From contig JAUFSD010000013.1 in NCBI GenBank assembly GCA_033030425.1, positions 682,001-746,000 of the forward strand: DNA of 64,000 nt, read 5' to 3'. The position numbers and the translations under genes were made by a program. The notes beneath the pieces are model-generated. The model was not told the DNA's origin and ran no database searches. It was given only the letters and a program-made list of their open reading frames with translations. Positions 36,903-47,924 of this stretch are shown piece after piece. This DNA is from Verpa conica (Eukaryota > Ascomycota > Pezizomycetes > Pezizales > Morchellaceae). How positions within the stretch are numbered: position 1 is the first letter of the stretch; every line of letters begins with the position of its first letter.

Positions 36903-38390
36903 TTAATTGGTATCGTTCATGGCCACTTCCTCGGTGGCTTCTGAAGAGGGTTGGGCCTCCTGGGTAGGCCCTTCTCTGAGTTTATTGATGATGGAAATGC
37001 GATGGGGGCATTTCGAAAAGTTTGCTGTGTGGTTTCCTCCGCAGTTGACGCACTTGGAGGGGGTAGCTACGCAGCAGTTGGGTTTGGGGCGGACGTGGCC
37101 AGGGCACGTAGTGACGGCGCACTGGTGTTTGTCCCTAGGGTGGCCTAGGGAGCAGATGGGACACGTGGGTTCTTTCTGTTTGCACCCTTTGGTTGGGTGT
37201 CCGAACTTGTAGCAGTTGCGGCAGAGAGTGGCTTTAGAGGCTGACCACATGATAGAGCAGTGGCGGGGACGTGAGAAGAGCCTAATGGTGGAGCCGATAA
37301 TGGCTGCCTCCTCAGCAGTGACAGTGACTACGACCGTTGAAAACTTCTGGGTGTTGCGGGCGGTGTCGTCGGCGGTAAGAAAGCGGGTGTCGAGGGGAGT
37401 GATTCCTGTTGCGAGTTTTACTGCTTCAGGGAAGGATTTTTTGAGGTGATCGAGAGTGGGGAATTCATTTAGTGGGATGCCTCTGATGGCTACATCACAG
37501 GTGGTGGGGGCTTGTTTAAACAACTGAAATGGATTTGTGGGGTCGTTGACTGTTTGGTTGAGAATGGCTGTGAGCCCTTCGAAGAAGGGAGCGTATGTGG
37601 ATGCTGGGACTGTTGGGGGGGCAGTAACTGAGACAGCTCCACGCTGGTTAATGGAGACTGTGAGGGAGGTGACGGGGGCTACTTGTCCTCCTTTAGCGAG
37701 GAACTGGCCTAGGAGAGCAGGGAGACGTTGAACGAGAAGTTCGGAATCTTTAAGAGGGGAGGGGGTCTGTCTGGACGAAAAGAACCTTCGCTGGGCAGTG
37801 GGCAAGGTCTTAGGCTTATCCTCCGTGACTTTTGGCTGCTTGGGGCGAGGGTTGTTAATCTTTTTTTGGGGGGTGGTGTTGGCAGCTGACTTAGCTGCGT
37901 CGACATAGGACATTTTTTCGGAGACAGTGACCAGTTTGGGGGAAGGTTTGGCGGAAGGGGTTTGATAGGAGGGGCCAGAGGGGGAGGCTGGTTGTGCTCT
38001 CTGATGGGGGAAGGTTGCGGGGGGGGAAGAGGTGGAGTTCTTGATATTTTTGACTATGGTTTCGAGCCTCTCGAAGCGGTCATAAACGCTTGTGGGGGGA
38101 TGGTTGGAGGCGTACCGAGTCTTTGTCTGAATGTCATCGACTACGGCAGTGATTGAATCGAGCTGATGGGTGAGTTCAAGGGCGGCGTGCTTGGCCTGGG
38201 CCGCAATCTTAAAGGTAGAACAAAGAAGGGTGAGAAGCAGCTTTTCCATAGGGGAAGTGTTGTCGTCATTCATAGCGTTGGCGACGGTGGTGGAGATGAG
38301 AGTGGAGTTTGGCATGCCTATTTCGTGGTCAATAAGACCAGTCTGTAGGTTGTCATAGATTTCAGAGAGGAAGGGGTCAAGGCTTGGCAT
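36903..38390 (-). CDS. LINE ORF1: gag-like nucleic-acid-binding protein
   Basis: The ORF gives 495 residues from the ATG at 38390. An upstream in-frame ATG lies in the host target duplication and is not counted. The N-terminal half is low-complexity Pro/Ser/Lys. The middle resembles an RNA-binding fold of LINE ORF1 proteins (DVAIRGIPLNEFPTLDHLKK). The C-terminus has three zinc knuckles: CRNCYKFGHPTKGC (CX2CX4HX4C), CPICSLGHPRDKHQC and CVNCGGNHTANFSKC. ORF1 packages element RNA, by family knowledge. Its TAA stop is separated from the ORF2 ATG by only five A residues, suggesting coupled termination and reinitiation. Confidence 0.9.
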   Translation of the reverse strand: MPSLDPFLSEIYDNLQTGLIDHEIGMPNSTLISTTVANAMNDDNTSPMEKLLLTLLCSTFKIAAQAKHAALELTHQLDSITAVVDDIQTKTRYASNHPPTSVYDRFERLETIVKNIKNSTSSPPATFPHQRAQPASPSGPSYQTPSAKPSPKLVTVSEKMSYVDAAKSAANTTPQKKINNPRPKQPKVTEDKPKTLPTAQRRFFSSRQTPSPLKDSELLVQRLPALLGQFLAKGGQVAPVTSLTVSINQRGAVSVTAPPTVPASTYAPFFEGLTAILNQTVNDPTNPFQLFKQAPTTCDVAIRGIPLNEFPTLDHLKKSFPEAVKLATGITPLDTRFLTADDTARNTQKFSTVVVTVTAEEAAIIGSTIRLFSRPRHCSIMWSASKATLCRNCYKFGHPTKGCKQKEPTCPICSLGHPRDKHQCAVTTCPGHVRPKPNCCVATPSKCVNCGGNHTANFSKCPHRISIINKLREGPTQEAQPSSEATEEVAMNDTN

Positions 38391-38478
38391 TCTGAAGCCT
38401 GGGATTTTTGGAAGTTTGGTGTGGTATAACGGTTGCCACGCAAATTTTTGGTGTTGAGTTTCAAAAACTGAGAAAATG

Positions 38479-38494
38479 ACAAACATCACCCATA
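38479..38494. repeat. Target-site duplication of the LINE, 5' side
   Basis: Identical to 33352-33367, 16 of 16 bases. It marks the 5' end of the element at 38478. Confidence 0.93.
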
Positions 38495-38800
38495 TAATCA
38501 GTCCTAATATATGCCAGGGTTCTTGTAATTGTAGTACACGCCATATCTACTACCAGTCAAAATGAGGTAGGTATGAGAAAACCTTTCTTTAGTCCTGGAA
38601 CCATAACTCGACCCACAACCGCTTGAGCTCTCGTTGACAGAAACCCCCACCACCTCCACCATGATTAGAAACTACCTTCATTACCTCTTCTTCTCTTTCC
38701 CTCGCCCTATTTGTCGATTACCACGCTTTTACATCACAAGAAAGGACAGATTGTGGGTATTCATTACTTGTTTGCCTGGGCTGTGAGGCCCTTAGCTAAT
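38495..38800. other. Short spacer between LINE and unknown gene
   Basis: It contains a C-rich stretch (ACCCCCACCACCTCCACC) just before an ATG at 38661, whose frame runs 32 codons or so and then stops. That ATG cannot be spliced in frame to the downstream exons with a normal-length intron. This is the truncated or displaced promoter of the next gene. Confidence 0.45.
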
Positions 38801-39609
38801 ATGGACCTAAACTCCTTGTGTAGGGACCAATTCATAGACTCTGTCTACAAAGAGAATCGTGATCTCAACGCTAACCTGGTAAAAACTCACGAGGAAATCA
38901 TCAAAGGGAAGGACGTCGTAGCCTCACTGTTGGAGAAAATGATCAAAGAAAAAGAGAACCTTGTCCGGGAGAAAGACTTATTCTCCAGAGACAATCTTCG
39001 TCTTCGGTGTGAAAATAAAGTTATTTCTACTGCTTATTTCCCCTACTATCCCCCCACCCCTCATCCTTCATGCTATTTGTTAACTCGGATATTCTACTGT
39101 AACTTAGGAATACGAAATATCGTTATTAATTCTCCAAGACCGATATAATATTCGTGGTCTCATCGGTGATCTCTTCCTACCCTCTTCTCCCTTCAATAAT
39201 ATGACTAACAATATTCAAATCAGAATATATTGCGGATAAGCATGCGAAGAGTATTAAAGATGGTGTACAGGCGCAGCTTAATTCTATCGCGACCCGCAAA
39301 GAATTTCTCCTGAACCTCGAGACCATCATCAAAAGACGGAGTTTACGTGAAATAGACGTTAAATATTGTCTAGTAGACATCTACACCACAATTAGAAAGC
39401 ACTTCTATCCAGTGAATAGTGGGGATGTCCAAGTTATTACTATCGACACCTCCCCCAGGCGCTCGGGAAATATATTTTCCCCAGATGAAGGGGCTGTCTT
39501 AGAAGCCTTTCTTCACTTTCATCACGTACCCTACGTTGTCCGCCACGGGGATGAATTAATAGAATTTGTACTTGGGAACGGGGGGTTGGTAGTAAAAGAA
39601 AAGGACTAA
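38801..39609 (+). CDS. Hypothetical coiled-coil protein
   Basis: Three exons (38801..39019, 39108..39156, 39224..39609) splice in frame to 217 residues. The N-terminal 70 residues are Lys/Glu-rich with heptad spacing (ENRDLNANLVKTHEEIIKGK, LLEKMIKEKENLVREKDLF), so a coiled coil. The rest is a mixed domain ending VPYVVRHGDELIEFVLGNGG. I do not recognise the family. The LINE inserted only about 300 bases upstream, so its promoter may be changed. The chosen ATG has weak context (TAATATGG), and an upstream exon may have been separated from it. Confidence 0.6.
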
Positions 39610-40852
39610 TTTTCTTGTATACGTTGGGATAACTAGTTCTATCACTAATAGATATCTATACTCCAAATATTACGATAGGGCGGGGACTGAGTATTCTAGA
39701 GTGATGTTCTTTGCCTGAGGAGAGATCTAATAAGATTGTAGTCATGCTCAAGAAGTCTTGGTTGTTTGGGAGAGAATTCCTACACAAAAGCAGTACTTTA
39801 TCAAGACTAGATCAATAACCACTATATAGGCGGGATTTACGATTAATCAATTAACAAATCAATAAATCAACTAGATTGGATAGTTCAAGAAGTACGGTAT
39901 TTAGAATCTAAGTTCCACCCATTATGAGCTATAGTAGCCGCCCAGGCCTAGTGAGTTTAAACGAGTGATAGTTTATGACCCATACTGTTCTATTGAATGT
40001 TTAGTAAGAAACTGGTGCATTGAGGTATCATCTTATAAAAACAGAATAGAAATAAAGATAAAAGGAAGCATAGACTCGGGGTGTATATACTATATGTATC
40101 TATCGGTATGTCAGATAGTAGATGCAGGTTTCTTTTTTCCTTGGTAGGCCCTATTAATAACTTACTAAGCTATATGGGGTACTATAGTAGTATACTCTTC
40201 GCCACAGTGGGTTCCTATTGCTTAGCATCTTGATGATAAACAGTAGTGTATATGCAACCCTAGCCCTCGGGGTATGAGCTCGGGGTATTTATCATCACTG
40301 AATTGCCTTAGAGTAATTAATGTTGTATTAGGAGACCGTATCTCTTATAACATTACATAATTTCTTAGGTTAGGGATCTAAGCTGCACGAGTGACATGTC
40401 ATGATGTGAGATACAAGCGATAGAGGGTAATCGCATAGCACTGGGCCACCCAACGATAGGCTTTTTTTTCGCTCAGACTCCACCTTCCAACAATCATCAC
40501 ACCCTATCACTAATGACTATCAACTTTACTGCCTGCAGGCGACCGTCTAGATTCTTGCGGCCGCAGAGATTTATACCCTTGCCGTACCAGTAAACTCGAG
40601 TCCCTCGGTCCTCAGCACCTGAGAGGTGTGTATTGGCCCCTGCCAAAACATTACATGGGTGGCTGACCCCAGAGTACTATGCCTTGGCAACGCCACAACG
40701 GCCAGCTCACGTCATGCATAAAGCCAGACAGCAGGCTTGAAAGAGGTACAAAAAGCTCCCCAATGCGTGTCAAGAAACGCTCCCAATAAAACAATCTACC
40801 CTCTCCTCTAAAGCTTCCGAAGCCCCCCCTCACCCCGCACTCAGGGAAAAAA
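39610..40852. other. Intergenic spacer
   Basis: A 1.2-kb AT-rich spacer. The last 150 bases before the next ATG are C-rich and purine-poor in places, like a fungal promoter leader. No gene or repeat is supported. Confidence 0.5.
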
Positions 40853-42543
40853 ATGGCACGCAAAAGAGTCGCAGAGACTACTACCCAGGATAGCTCCTCC
40901 CGCCCTAGCACCCCCGATTATATCAAAACCGAACCCATAGACACCGGTTCTAGCACTATTCGCGCTCCTTCTACTCCAAAAGTTCCTCGTAAACGAAGAT
41001 GTACCATTCCGCGCAAAAATCGAGTCAAGAGCGAGACCATGGGCGGCAATACACCAGCCGCAGGCGCCGCTACACGCACACCCGAACCAGACTCTGATTC
41101 TTTCAGCGATATGCTAACGGCCACGGTAGAGTTTATTCGCGATGTCGTAATGGGCATACTAAACTTTATTGGCGGTGCTCTACTAGCTGCGATAAGCTGT
41201 ATTAAAAAGCCATTGTCTATTCTACTAGGACTCTATCTCCTCGCCGTACTCATATCATTCGCATACCAGCTTATGTCCAATCATATCATCATAGCGCTCT
41301 CGCCTGTATGTAAGCTGCCTGGAGTCTCGCTGCTTGATATCCCGTTTTGCAACCACACAACCCCAACAAGTAAGCGTCGTAGCGCGCGGAAGCCAGAAAA
41401 TACGGACTTTTCAGAGTTGATGAACCTTCAATTTAACTTCGAGAGCGTCTTAGAGAATTCAAGAGGGGGCACCGGTCTGGCGTTTGATCTCAAGAAATCG
41501 GAATTCGCAATTCAAGACTTGAATACTCTTGTTCTCGCCTCTGAGTTGCTATGCAGGTTTGTTTCTTTCTCTAGAGATCATTCACCCCTCATTATGCTAA
41601 CTATATAATGATGATAGGGAGGAACTCTCGAGACGCCTCGAAAGTTTTGTTTTGGCAGCTAAATCGACCTCCGTTGACCTATCTAGATTTGGTTCTAGTG
41701 TTAATGGTGTTGTCGACTCCCTCCTCTCTATAGATGAATACGCCCTCCGCACGCTCGAGAAAATACGTGCCTCTGAGATTGAAGGATCCTCCGGAAACAC
41801 CGTCATCTCCTGGGCGCTCACACCTTTTAAGGTCTGGAACGGTGCTGTTGAGGTAGAGAGCAACGTACTAGCTACATTTGTAACGGCGAGCAACGTCATG
41901 GATAGTAGCATTCAAGAACTTATCCTAAGGGCGAAGGCTGTACTGAATGATCTAGACGATTTAGAGAATCGCTTAGTGTTAATCCAGGATCTTGTTAGCC
42001 GGGAAGGTAGCACGATCCAGAAGGAATATAACGAAGTCGTAAGTTACTCTTTCTCTAATGCTCTTCCTCCATTCTAATAGAATCAAAACAGCTAGCGGAA
42101 CTCTGGACCATCGTCGGCGGGAATCGCAAGAAGGTTGCCCATTATGCATCCCATCGTACCCTCTTAAACAATATCGCCATCTATCGTAATAGGGCTCTCG
42201 CACATGTCTCCGCGTCTCTCATACAGCTACAACAGATGCAAGCTGACCTGGACGACCTCCGAGTCCGTGTTGCGCGGCCGGGATTATTATTGGATTCGGG
42301 CAAGGAGGTACAAGATATTCCGTTGGAGGTGCATATGGAGACTATTAGGAGGGGAGTCAAGAGGTTGAATAGTGGGGTTGCAAAGGCGAAGAATCTTGAG
42401 CACGAGTAAGTTGGATCTTTATCTTGGGAAGGGGTGGGAGCGGACATGGATGGTCACTAATAGGGTTAAGCAGTTATGTGGGGAAGTTACTGGGGGCACA
42501 TAATGATGCTACTGTTACGTTGGACACACGGGAGAGCTGGTAA
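40853..42543 (+). CDS. Fungal membrane protein of unknown function with basic N-terminus
   Basis: Four exons (40853..41556, 41618..42038, 42092..42405, 42474..42543) give 502 residues. The N-terminal 90 residues are Ser/Thr/Pro-rich and basic, with a nuclear-localisation-like PRKRRCTIPRKNRVK (45-59). Two hydrophobic segments follow at about 97-115 and 121-140. The remaining 340 residues are helical and probably coiled (LRAKAVLNDLDDLENRLVLI, LIQLQQMQADLDDLRVR). The combination could suit an inner nuclear membrane or ER protein, but this is inference. The third acceptor (ACAG before 42092) and the fourth (GCAG before 42474) were chosen to keep frame. A donor-like GGTAAGC overlaps the stop, so a further exon is possible. 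Confidence 0.72.
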
Positions 42544-44774
42544 GCAGTTTTTGTAAGAGTAAAAAGGATAGCAATGACTTTACTGCCATTGATTTTCGGA
42601 AGGGGGGGGGGGTCATTAGAAAAACAGTCTAGCTTGGGTCTGTTTCGGATTGGGCTTTTTTTTGTACGGTATGGTTGGGGGTCATGGCTGGATAGCATTG
42701 GGATGGATTGGGTATTGGCTGGGTTTTGGTTTTTGCGTTACGTATATACCTTTTTCTCACGCTTTTAGGGAATTTTTTTGTTTGGGTACTGGAAAGTGTT
42801 AAGAATACGTCACAGGACTGCTGGGCAGACAGAAAGTGTATTTATAGGGTATATGACTGTTATGGGTAAAACGATTATGAATATATGAGCTTATGACTGC
42901 ATTCGACACATTTAAATTAAATTTGTTGAATCTGAATTTTAAGGAGATGGTGAATTATTGCACAACGGGCTTATGACCTTTTTAAGCATGATTACTTGGA
43001 TCTGGTACAGGGAGTTTTTAGAAATAATCTCCTTATCTAGATTTATAGTTGGGTAGGGGCAGACAAGGGGGCTAGTGAAAAATAGTGAAGTTATCTACTT
43101 GAACGAAGGTGAAGTGATCCTAGAGGGATGTTATAGTTGATATCACTGTGGAGAAACTTCTAGGCTGGGGAAGATAAAACCATATTTAGTACCTGTGAAG
43201 TAGTAAGGCTTTCGGGTAAAGTACTTAGGTGGATGCTAAAAATCGGTTTTGAGAATAAAGGGTAAGCTAGGTTTATTTATACGTAGTCCAGTAGCGTCGA
43301 ATACTGTTCCGACCTCCTGGATACTTTGTTATCCGTGAGGCGACTACAAACACTGCCCTGTTGGAAAATTATGGACTGACGACTCCTGGGGTAGGTAGTA
43401 CTATCTAGTGGGTCCTGTTAGACTACGGATATTTGCAGGTGTTCCATTAGATTATATGGACTTTTGCTATATATGATGGATTATGGAGGAGGAAAGAGCA
43501 TTGCATTGGTTCTTGTAGAAATAGAGTTGTTACAATAAACATAGAGTTTAACTCCGCTATGAGATCAATTCAATACTCTTCCTTGATTCTATTATGCTCG
43601 GGCAATATAATATTAATCCGAAAGACTCAAAGTCAAAATGTTCGTGAATAGGGCACGTTGCTGCGGGTGCGTAGGTGGGGGTGATTCATAAGCGACGTAC
43701 ATCAGCGAGGTGGGCGTGCACTAGGATCTAGTATACAGTACTCGCAAACCGCTACTCTTTCTCCTAATGTCAAGTACTGTTCACTGTTTGGCCCCGCCCC
43801 GTAGGGAGCAATACATGCTACCTAGATACTTTCATCGACGGGGTTACGTGGGTTCAGGGTTAGTTCCGAGTGCCTGGGGGGTTCTGCAGAGTACTTTTAC
43901 GCCTACGAGCCAAGTATCAGCGAAAGTTTATGTGAAATGCCTAATCGGTGGGATATCGACGATTCTGGTAAATGATATTTCTACTAGTGTGGCATAAGCG
44001 GGTGTTTTCTATATTAAAGATTTTGGGGCCAAACTTAATCACGTTCTTTCAATTATATTCTCTTATACTACATGTGTTTGGTCTTATGAATCACATTCTG
44101 GAGATTAAATAGAATCGTTTATCTTTATATATTACAACAGATAAAAACTCAAAGCTTTACATATTTCCAGGGATACTAGTCCCTAGAGAAAATTCATGAG
44201 TAGGAGATAAATGTTTTTTGAGGCTGTTTAACTAGAAAGTTGCCTAAGCAGTGGTCTAATTGTTAGAGAAAGATAGAAAAACAACAAAAGAATCCCTAGG
44301 TTTGTATATGGGAATTTCATTAGTACCTGTGGGAGATAAGCGAATCTCCACCTATTCGATATATATGTGTCCCTTATTATATATATCAGCGCCAAACCAA
44401 TGAGTGCTCTTACCAGCTAGACCCCCGGGCACGGCATGAGTGTGTGCCTTGTGGGCTATTCTGAGTCCCCCGAGGCCTATTTCACAGCTCTTTTACATTA
44501 CTAAGTATACCCTATTCCTTAAAAAAAAAACCCCAAGTCATCTGATTCTTATTTTACCGGGCGAAACTTTCTGACGATACAGGTGGTTATCACTGGGGTC
44601 ATGCCGAAAGCATTGGTTTTTTCGTCTAGAGTTTCTAGCTAATTAGTGCATTTTTAATTATAGCTTCTATTCGGGGGAGGTGGTAATTCCTGAAGAATAA
44701 GAAAGAAAGATGTATCCTAGATTACTACATGTACTAAAATACGAGTTTCCGAACTATTTTAGCCAGATACACCC
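42544..44774. other. Gene desert upstream of satellite arrays
   Basis: AT-rich 2.2 kb with short frames only. A run of G at 42601-42612 lies near the 3' end of the preceding gene. No gene, tRNA or clear transposon end was recognised. Confidence 0.45.
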
Positions 44775-46395
44775 TTCTGACGCTTCGGGGGTTATTTTTG
44801 GGGTCGAAAGCGTATTTTTCTTTTTTTTCTTCTTTTTTTTCTTTTGGCAAAATTTCTAAGTCTTGTTGTAGTTATCCTGTCTTTTAGAGAGAGCAAAAGA
44901 TAAAAATGTTCTCTTAGTTGGCCTTTTAAAACTCAAACCTCCGGATGTATTTAACAGGATGATTTCTTCTGACGCTCCAGGGGTTATTTTTGGGGTCGAA
45001 AGCGTGCTTTTATTTTTTTTGCAAAACTTCTGTCTTTTTTTTGTTACCCTGCCTTTGGGGCAATGATTCCTAGAGTAGGATTGGCTTCTCTATTACCCTA
45101 CCTTCTAAAACTCAGGCCCCCGGAGTATTTTTACTAGATGAACTTTTCTGACGCTCCGGGGGTTATTTTTAGGGTCGAAAGCGTGCTTTTTTTCTTACAA
45201 AACTTCTAAGTCCTTTTTTTTAGTTACCCTGCCTTTAAGGTAATGACCCATAGTATAGAATTGACTTTTCCATTACCCTACCTTCTAAAATACGAGTCTC
45301 CGAGCTTTTTTAGCCAGATATATGCTTCTGACGCTCCAGGGGTTATTTTGGGGGTCGAAAACGTACTTTTCTCTTGGTAAAATTTCTTAGTCCTTTTAAT
45401 TGTACATGGGGTGCTGGAAAGTGATGCACATTCGAAGAAACCACGCTGATTCTCAACAACCACACATTTAACTCATGTTATGAAGAGCCTTGGGGTAATT
45501 TAGGCTATGCAGATTCTAATCCCAATGGAAAATTTAAGTAAGGTCTATGACTATTTGCCATACTAGCACTTTGGGACTGGGAGCAAATACCTTAGTACTA
45601 CTTCTTGCTAAATAGATGTATTTTCCACAAAGTAACACCAGGTATTACATCCAATAGTATAATAATTTAAGTTTATAACAAAAAACTGTGTTAATTTTGG
45701 GTGTTGTGTTGTGGTAAAACTTAGGTGTTTGAGTGTTGCTAGGCCAAAATGTGCATCACTTTCCAGCACCCCATGTACATAGTTACCCTGTCTCTAACGG
45801 AAATGATTTCTGGGGGGACTTTTCGATTGCGCTCCCTTTGGAGGTGGTTCTTTGGGTTGACCTTTCTACTACCATACCTTCTAAAGATCAAAGCCTCCGG
45901 AGTTTTTTTTTTTTGGTCAAGTAAATTCTTCTGACGCTCCAGGGGTTATTTTTGGGGTTGAAAGCGTGCTTTTTTCTTTAGCGGAAATGATTGATGAGTG
46001 AAAACTAATGGGTAACCTTTTAGTTCCCAGTTACCCTGCTTTTTGTCCGAGTCTCAGTTACCCTACCCTTTACTTTACCCTCTCCGGGCTTATTTGGACG
46101 GATAAAATTTTCTGACGCTCTGAGGGTTATTTTTGGGGTCGAAAACGTGTGTTTTTTGCAGCGTTTCCGCAACTCAGTGGGGCCCCGTACGCAAACGGTG
46201 GGTGGCACAGTGGGGCACCTGCCAGGTGGTGGCTCTGATTTCCTACAGTTACCTACCTACAGTTACCCTACGTACAGTTACACTACCTATCTACGGTTAC
46301 CCTACCTTCTTATATAACCCCTTCAGGTTTACTTGGGCAGAAAACCTCCTACTAACGCTCCGGGGGTTATTTTTGGGGTCGAAAACGTGCTTTTT
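44775..46395 (+). repeat. Satellite A: about 180-bp tandem units
   Basis: A conserved core TTCTGACGCTCCGGGGGTTA, continuing TTTTTGGGGTCGAAAGCGTG, recurs at 44775, 44967, 45146, 45326, 45929, 46110 and 46351. Successive spacings near the start are 192, 179 and 180 bases. Between cores each unit has poly-T, TTACCCTGCCTT and CTACCTTCTAAAA segments. The larger gap between 45326 and 45929 is partly caused by the 371-bp element inserted there. The units have no conserved reading frame. Confidence 0.85.
45405..45775. mobile_element. 371-bp MITE inserted in satellite A
   Basis: The terminal inverted repeats of about 27 bases start CATGGGGTGCTGGAAAGTGA and continue TGCACAT. TA dinucleotides stand on both sides (45403-45404 and 45776-45777). 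The satellite sequence on the left (TAGTCCTTTT) resumes on the right (TAGTTACCCTG), as in uninterrupted units, which proves insertion. There is no coding capacity. TA duplication points to Tc1/mariner-type mobilisation. Confidence 0.8.
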
Positions 46396-47500
46396 TTTCT
46401 TTTCGTTATTAGGTTCCATATTTGTAGGAAATAACCTTTGGGAAACGGAAACCTTTTTTTTTTATGTTGTACTCTGGGACAACGCTTGTGGAGCATGCAT
46501 ACCTCAAATAACGAAGTACACCATATTACAAATAACTAAAAACATGATTAGTGTTGGCCCAAGTTAAGCGTTTCATTTAGAAAACAGCGTATATGATCAG
46601 ATAGTATAGTCAAACTATATATTGATGATATTGTAGTGAGTATATATAGGGAGTTTAAACTAGACTTTGGTTAGATAGGGTAAATCTTTGACCGACCCTG
46701 GGTCAAAATCACCAATAATAATAACGTGTAATAATTTTAACACATAAATATTCGTATTAGGGGTATAATTCTATACGCATAGGCATGTACAGGCATGACG
46801 ACTGGGACACATGGAATACTACATATTATAGGTTGTCATATCAACCTATCCATGATTATTTTCTATTTAGACACTTACGCAGCCATTATTTATACTTTGA
46901 GTTTCTTCTAGAGTGTTTAGTTCTTATATATACCGAAGAATTTAACACAAAACACTTGAAATAACCTTTAAATTTCGAGTTTTACCTAATATGAGGATTT
47001 GTGAACTAGTTTGGACTTAGAGCGGCTCCTACACCAATCACTCGCCTACTTACTGTAAAGAATCAGTACCTAATTATATCGACTGCCTTAAATAAATATA
47101 GAAACTCAAGAGAATAAGTAGATCTCAGAGGTCAAATAAAATCAAACTCTTAAGTGATCTTAAAGGACACATATTATGAGGTACGTATATTAATTACTAG
47201 CCTAAAAAAAATTGTATCGATTGCTTCCGTCAGTCCTACATTACTGAAACGGATAGATCTGGAAAAAAAGAGCATGAACAGTCTGGGTTTTATTGTACGT
47301 TTGACCTCTATACTATTGAATCATATGAAAATAAAGGTACTTGGGTATATTAATTAATCATACGCACGCACCTGGCCCGGCCGTGCTACTTGAAATCGAT
47401 ACTTTTTAGTTACCAATCTCGGACTAATATTAATTCTTGAAATTCTATATATTATGATTACCCTACCTTCAGTTTTTCCCTCTCCGGACTTGTTTAGCCG
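46396..47500. other. AT-rich spacer between satellite A blocks
   Basis: About 1.1 kb of AT-rich unique-looking DNA separates the direct satellite A units from the single unit at 47510 and its inverted partner. No gene is supported. Confidence 0.5.
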
Positions 47501-47509
47501 AATAAAATA

Positions 47510-47835
47510 TTCTGACGCTCCGGGGGTTATTTTTGGGGTTGAAAGCGTGCTTTTTGTTTTCTTAAAAAATCTCTAAGTCCTTTTTCAGTTACCCTGCCTT
47601 TCAGACCAAGCAGGTAACTGAAGGCAGGGTAACCGTAGGTAGGTAACTGTTGGAAATCAGAGCCAGAGCCACCAACACCTGGCAGGTGCCCCACTGTGCC
47701 ACCCACCGTTTGCGTACGGGGCCCCACTGAGTTGCAGAAACGCTGCAAAAAACACACGTTTTCGACCCCAAAAATAACCCCTGGAACGTCAGGAAAATTC
47801 GTCCGTCCGAACCAAACCCGGAGGGTATATGAGGG
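47510..47835. repeat. Satellite A head-to-head pair (inverted unit)
   Basis: A direct core at 47510 is followed by an inverted core at 47761-47800. The inverted unit (about 47635-47800) is almost identical to the reverse complement of 46110-46262, including GTGGGGCCCCGTACGCAAAC. The junction near 47590-47640 is itself palindromic (TTACCCTGCCTT against AAGGCAGGGTAA), so the array flips orientation there. Confidence 0.85.
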
Positions 47836-47924
47836 GAGGGAAAGAGTTGGGAGGAAAAGTTATACACTGCCGAGATAATATCAAAGTACCAACTAGTTAT
47901 AACATTTTCCTTCCCGCTGCGAAG

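Larger units (their letters stand above)
33368..38478 (-). mobile_element. Tad-like non-LTR retrotransposon (LINE), nearly intact
   Basis: The element reads on the minus strand: a short 5' leader, ORF1 (gag-like), ORF2 (endonuclease plus reverse transcriptase), a 0.24-kb 3' UTR and a 21-base poly(A) tail (T run at 33369-33389). A perfect 16-bp target duplication brackets it, which fixes the borders and shows insertion by target-primed reverse transcription. Its 5.1-kb length, two ORFs and three CCHC knuckles suggest the fungal Tad clade. Only one premature stop is visible, and the duplication is unmutated, so the insertion is recent. No RNase H signature is recognised. Confidence 0.93.

Noticed and set aside
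33644..38358. Plus-strand frames across the LINE.
   Set aside because: They are antisense shadows of ORF1 and ORF2, which carry clear domain motifs on the minus strand.
38391..38489. N-terminal extension of LINE ORF1 to position 38489.
   Set aside because: It would start with GTG or with an ATG inside the host-derived target duplication; the first ATG within the element is at 38390.
38661..38760. ATG after a C-rich leader as start of the coiled-coil gene.
   Set aside because: Joining it to the downstream frame needs an intron of about 39 bases and still meets a stop, so the ATG at 38801 was preferred.
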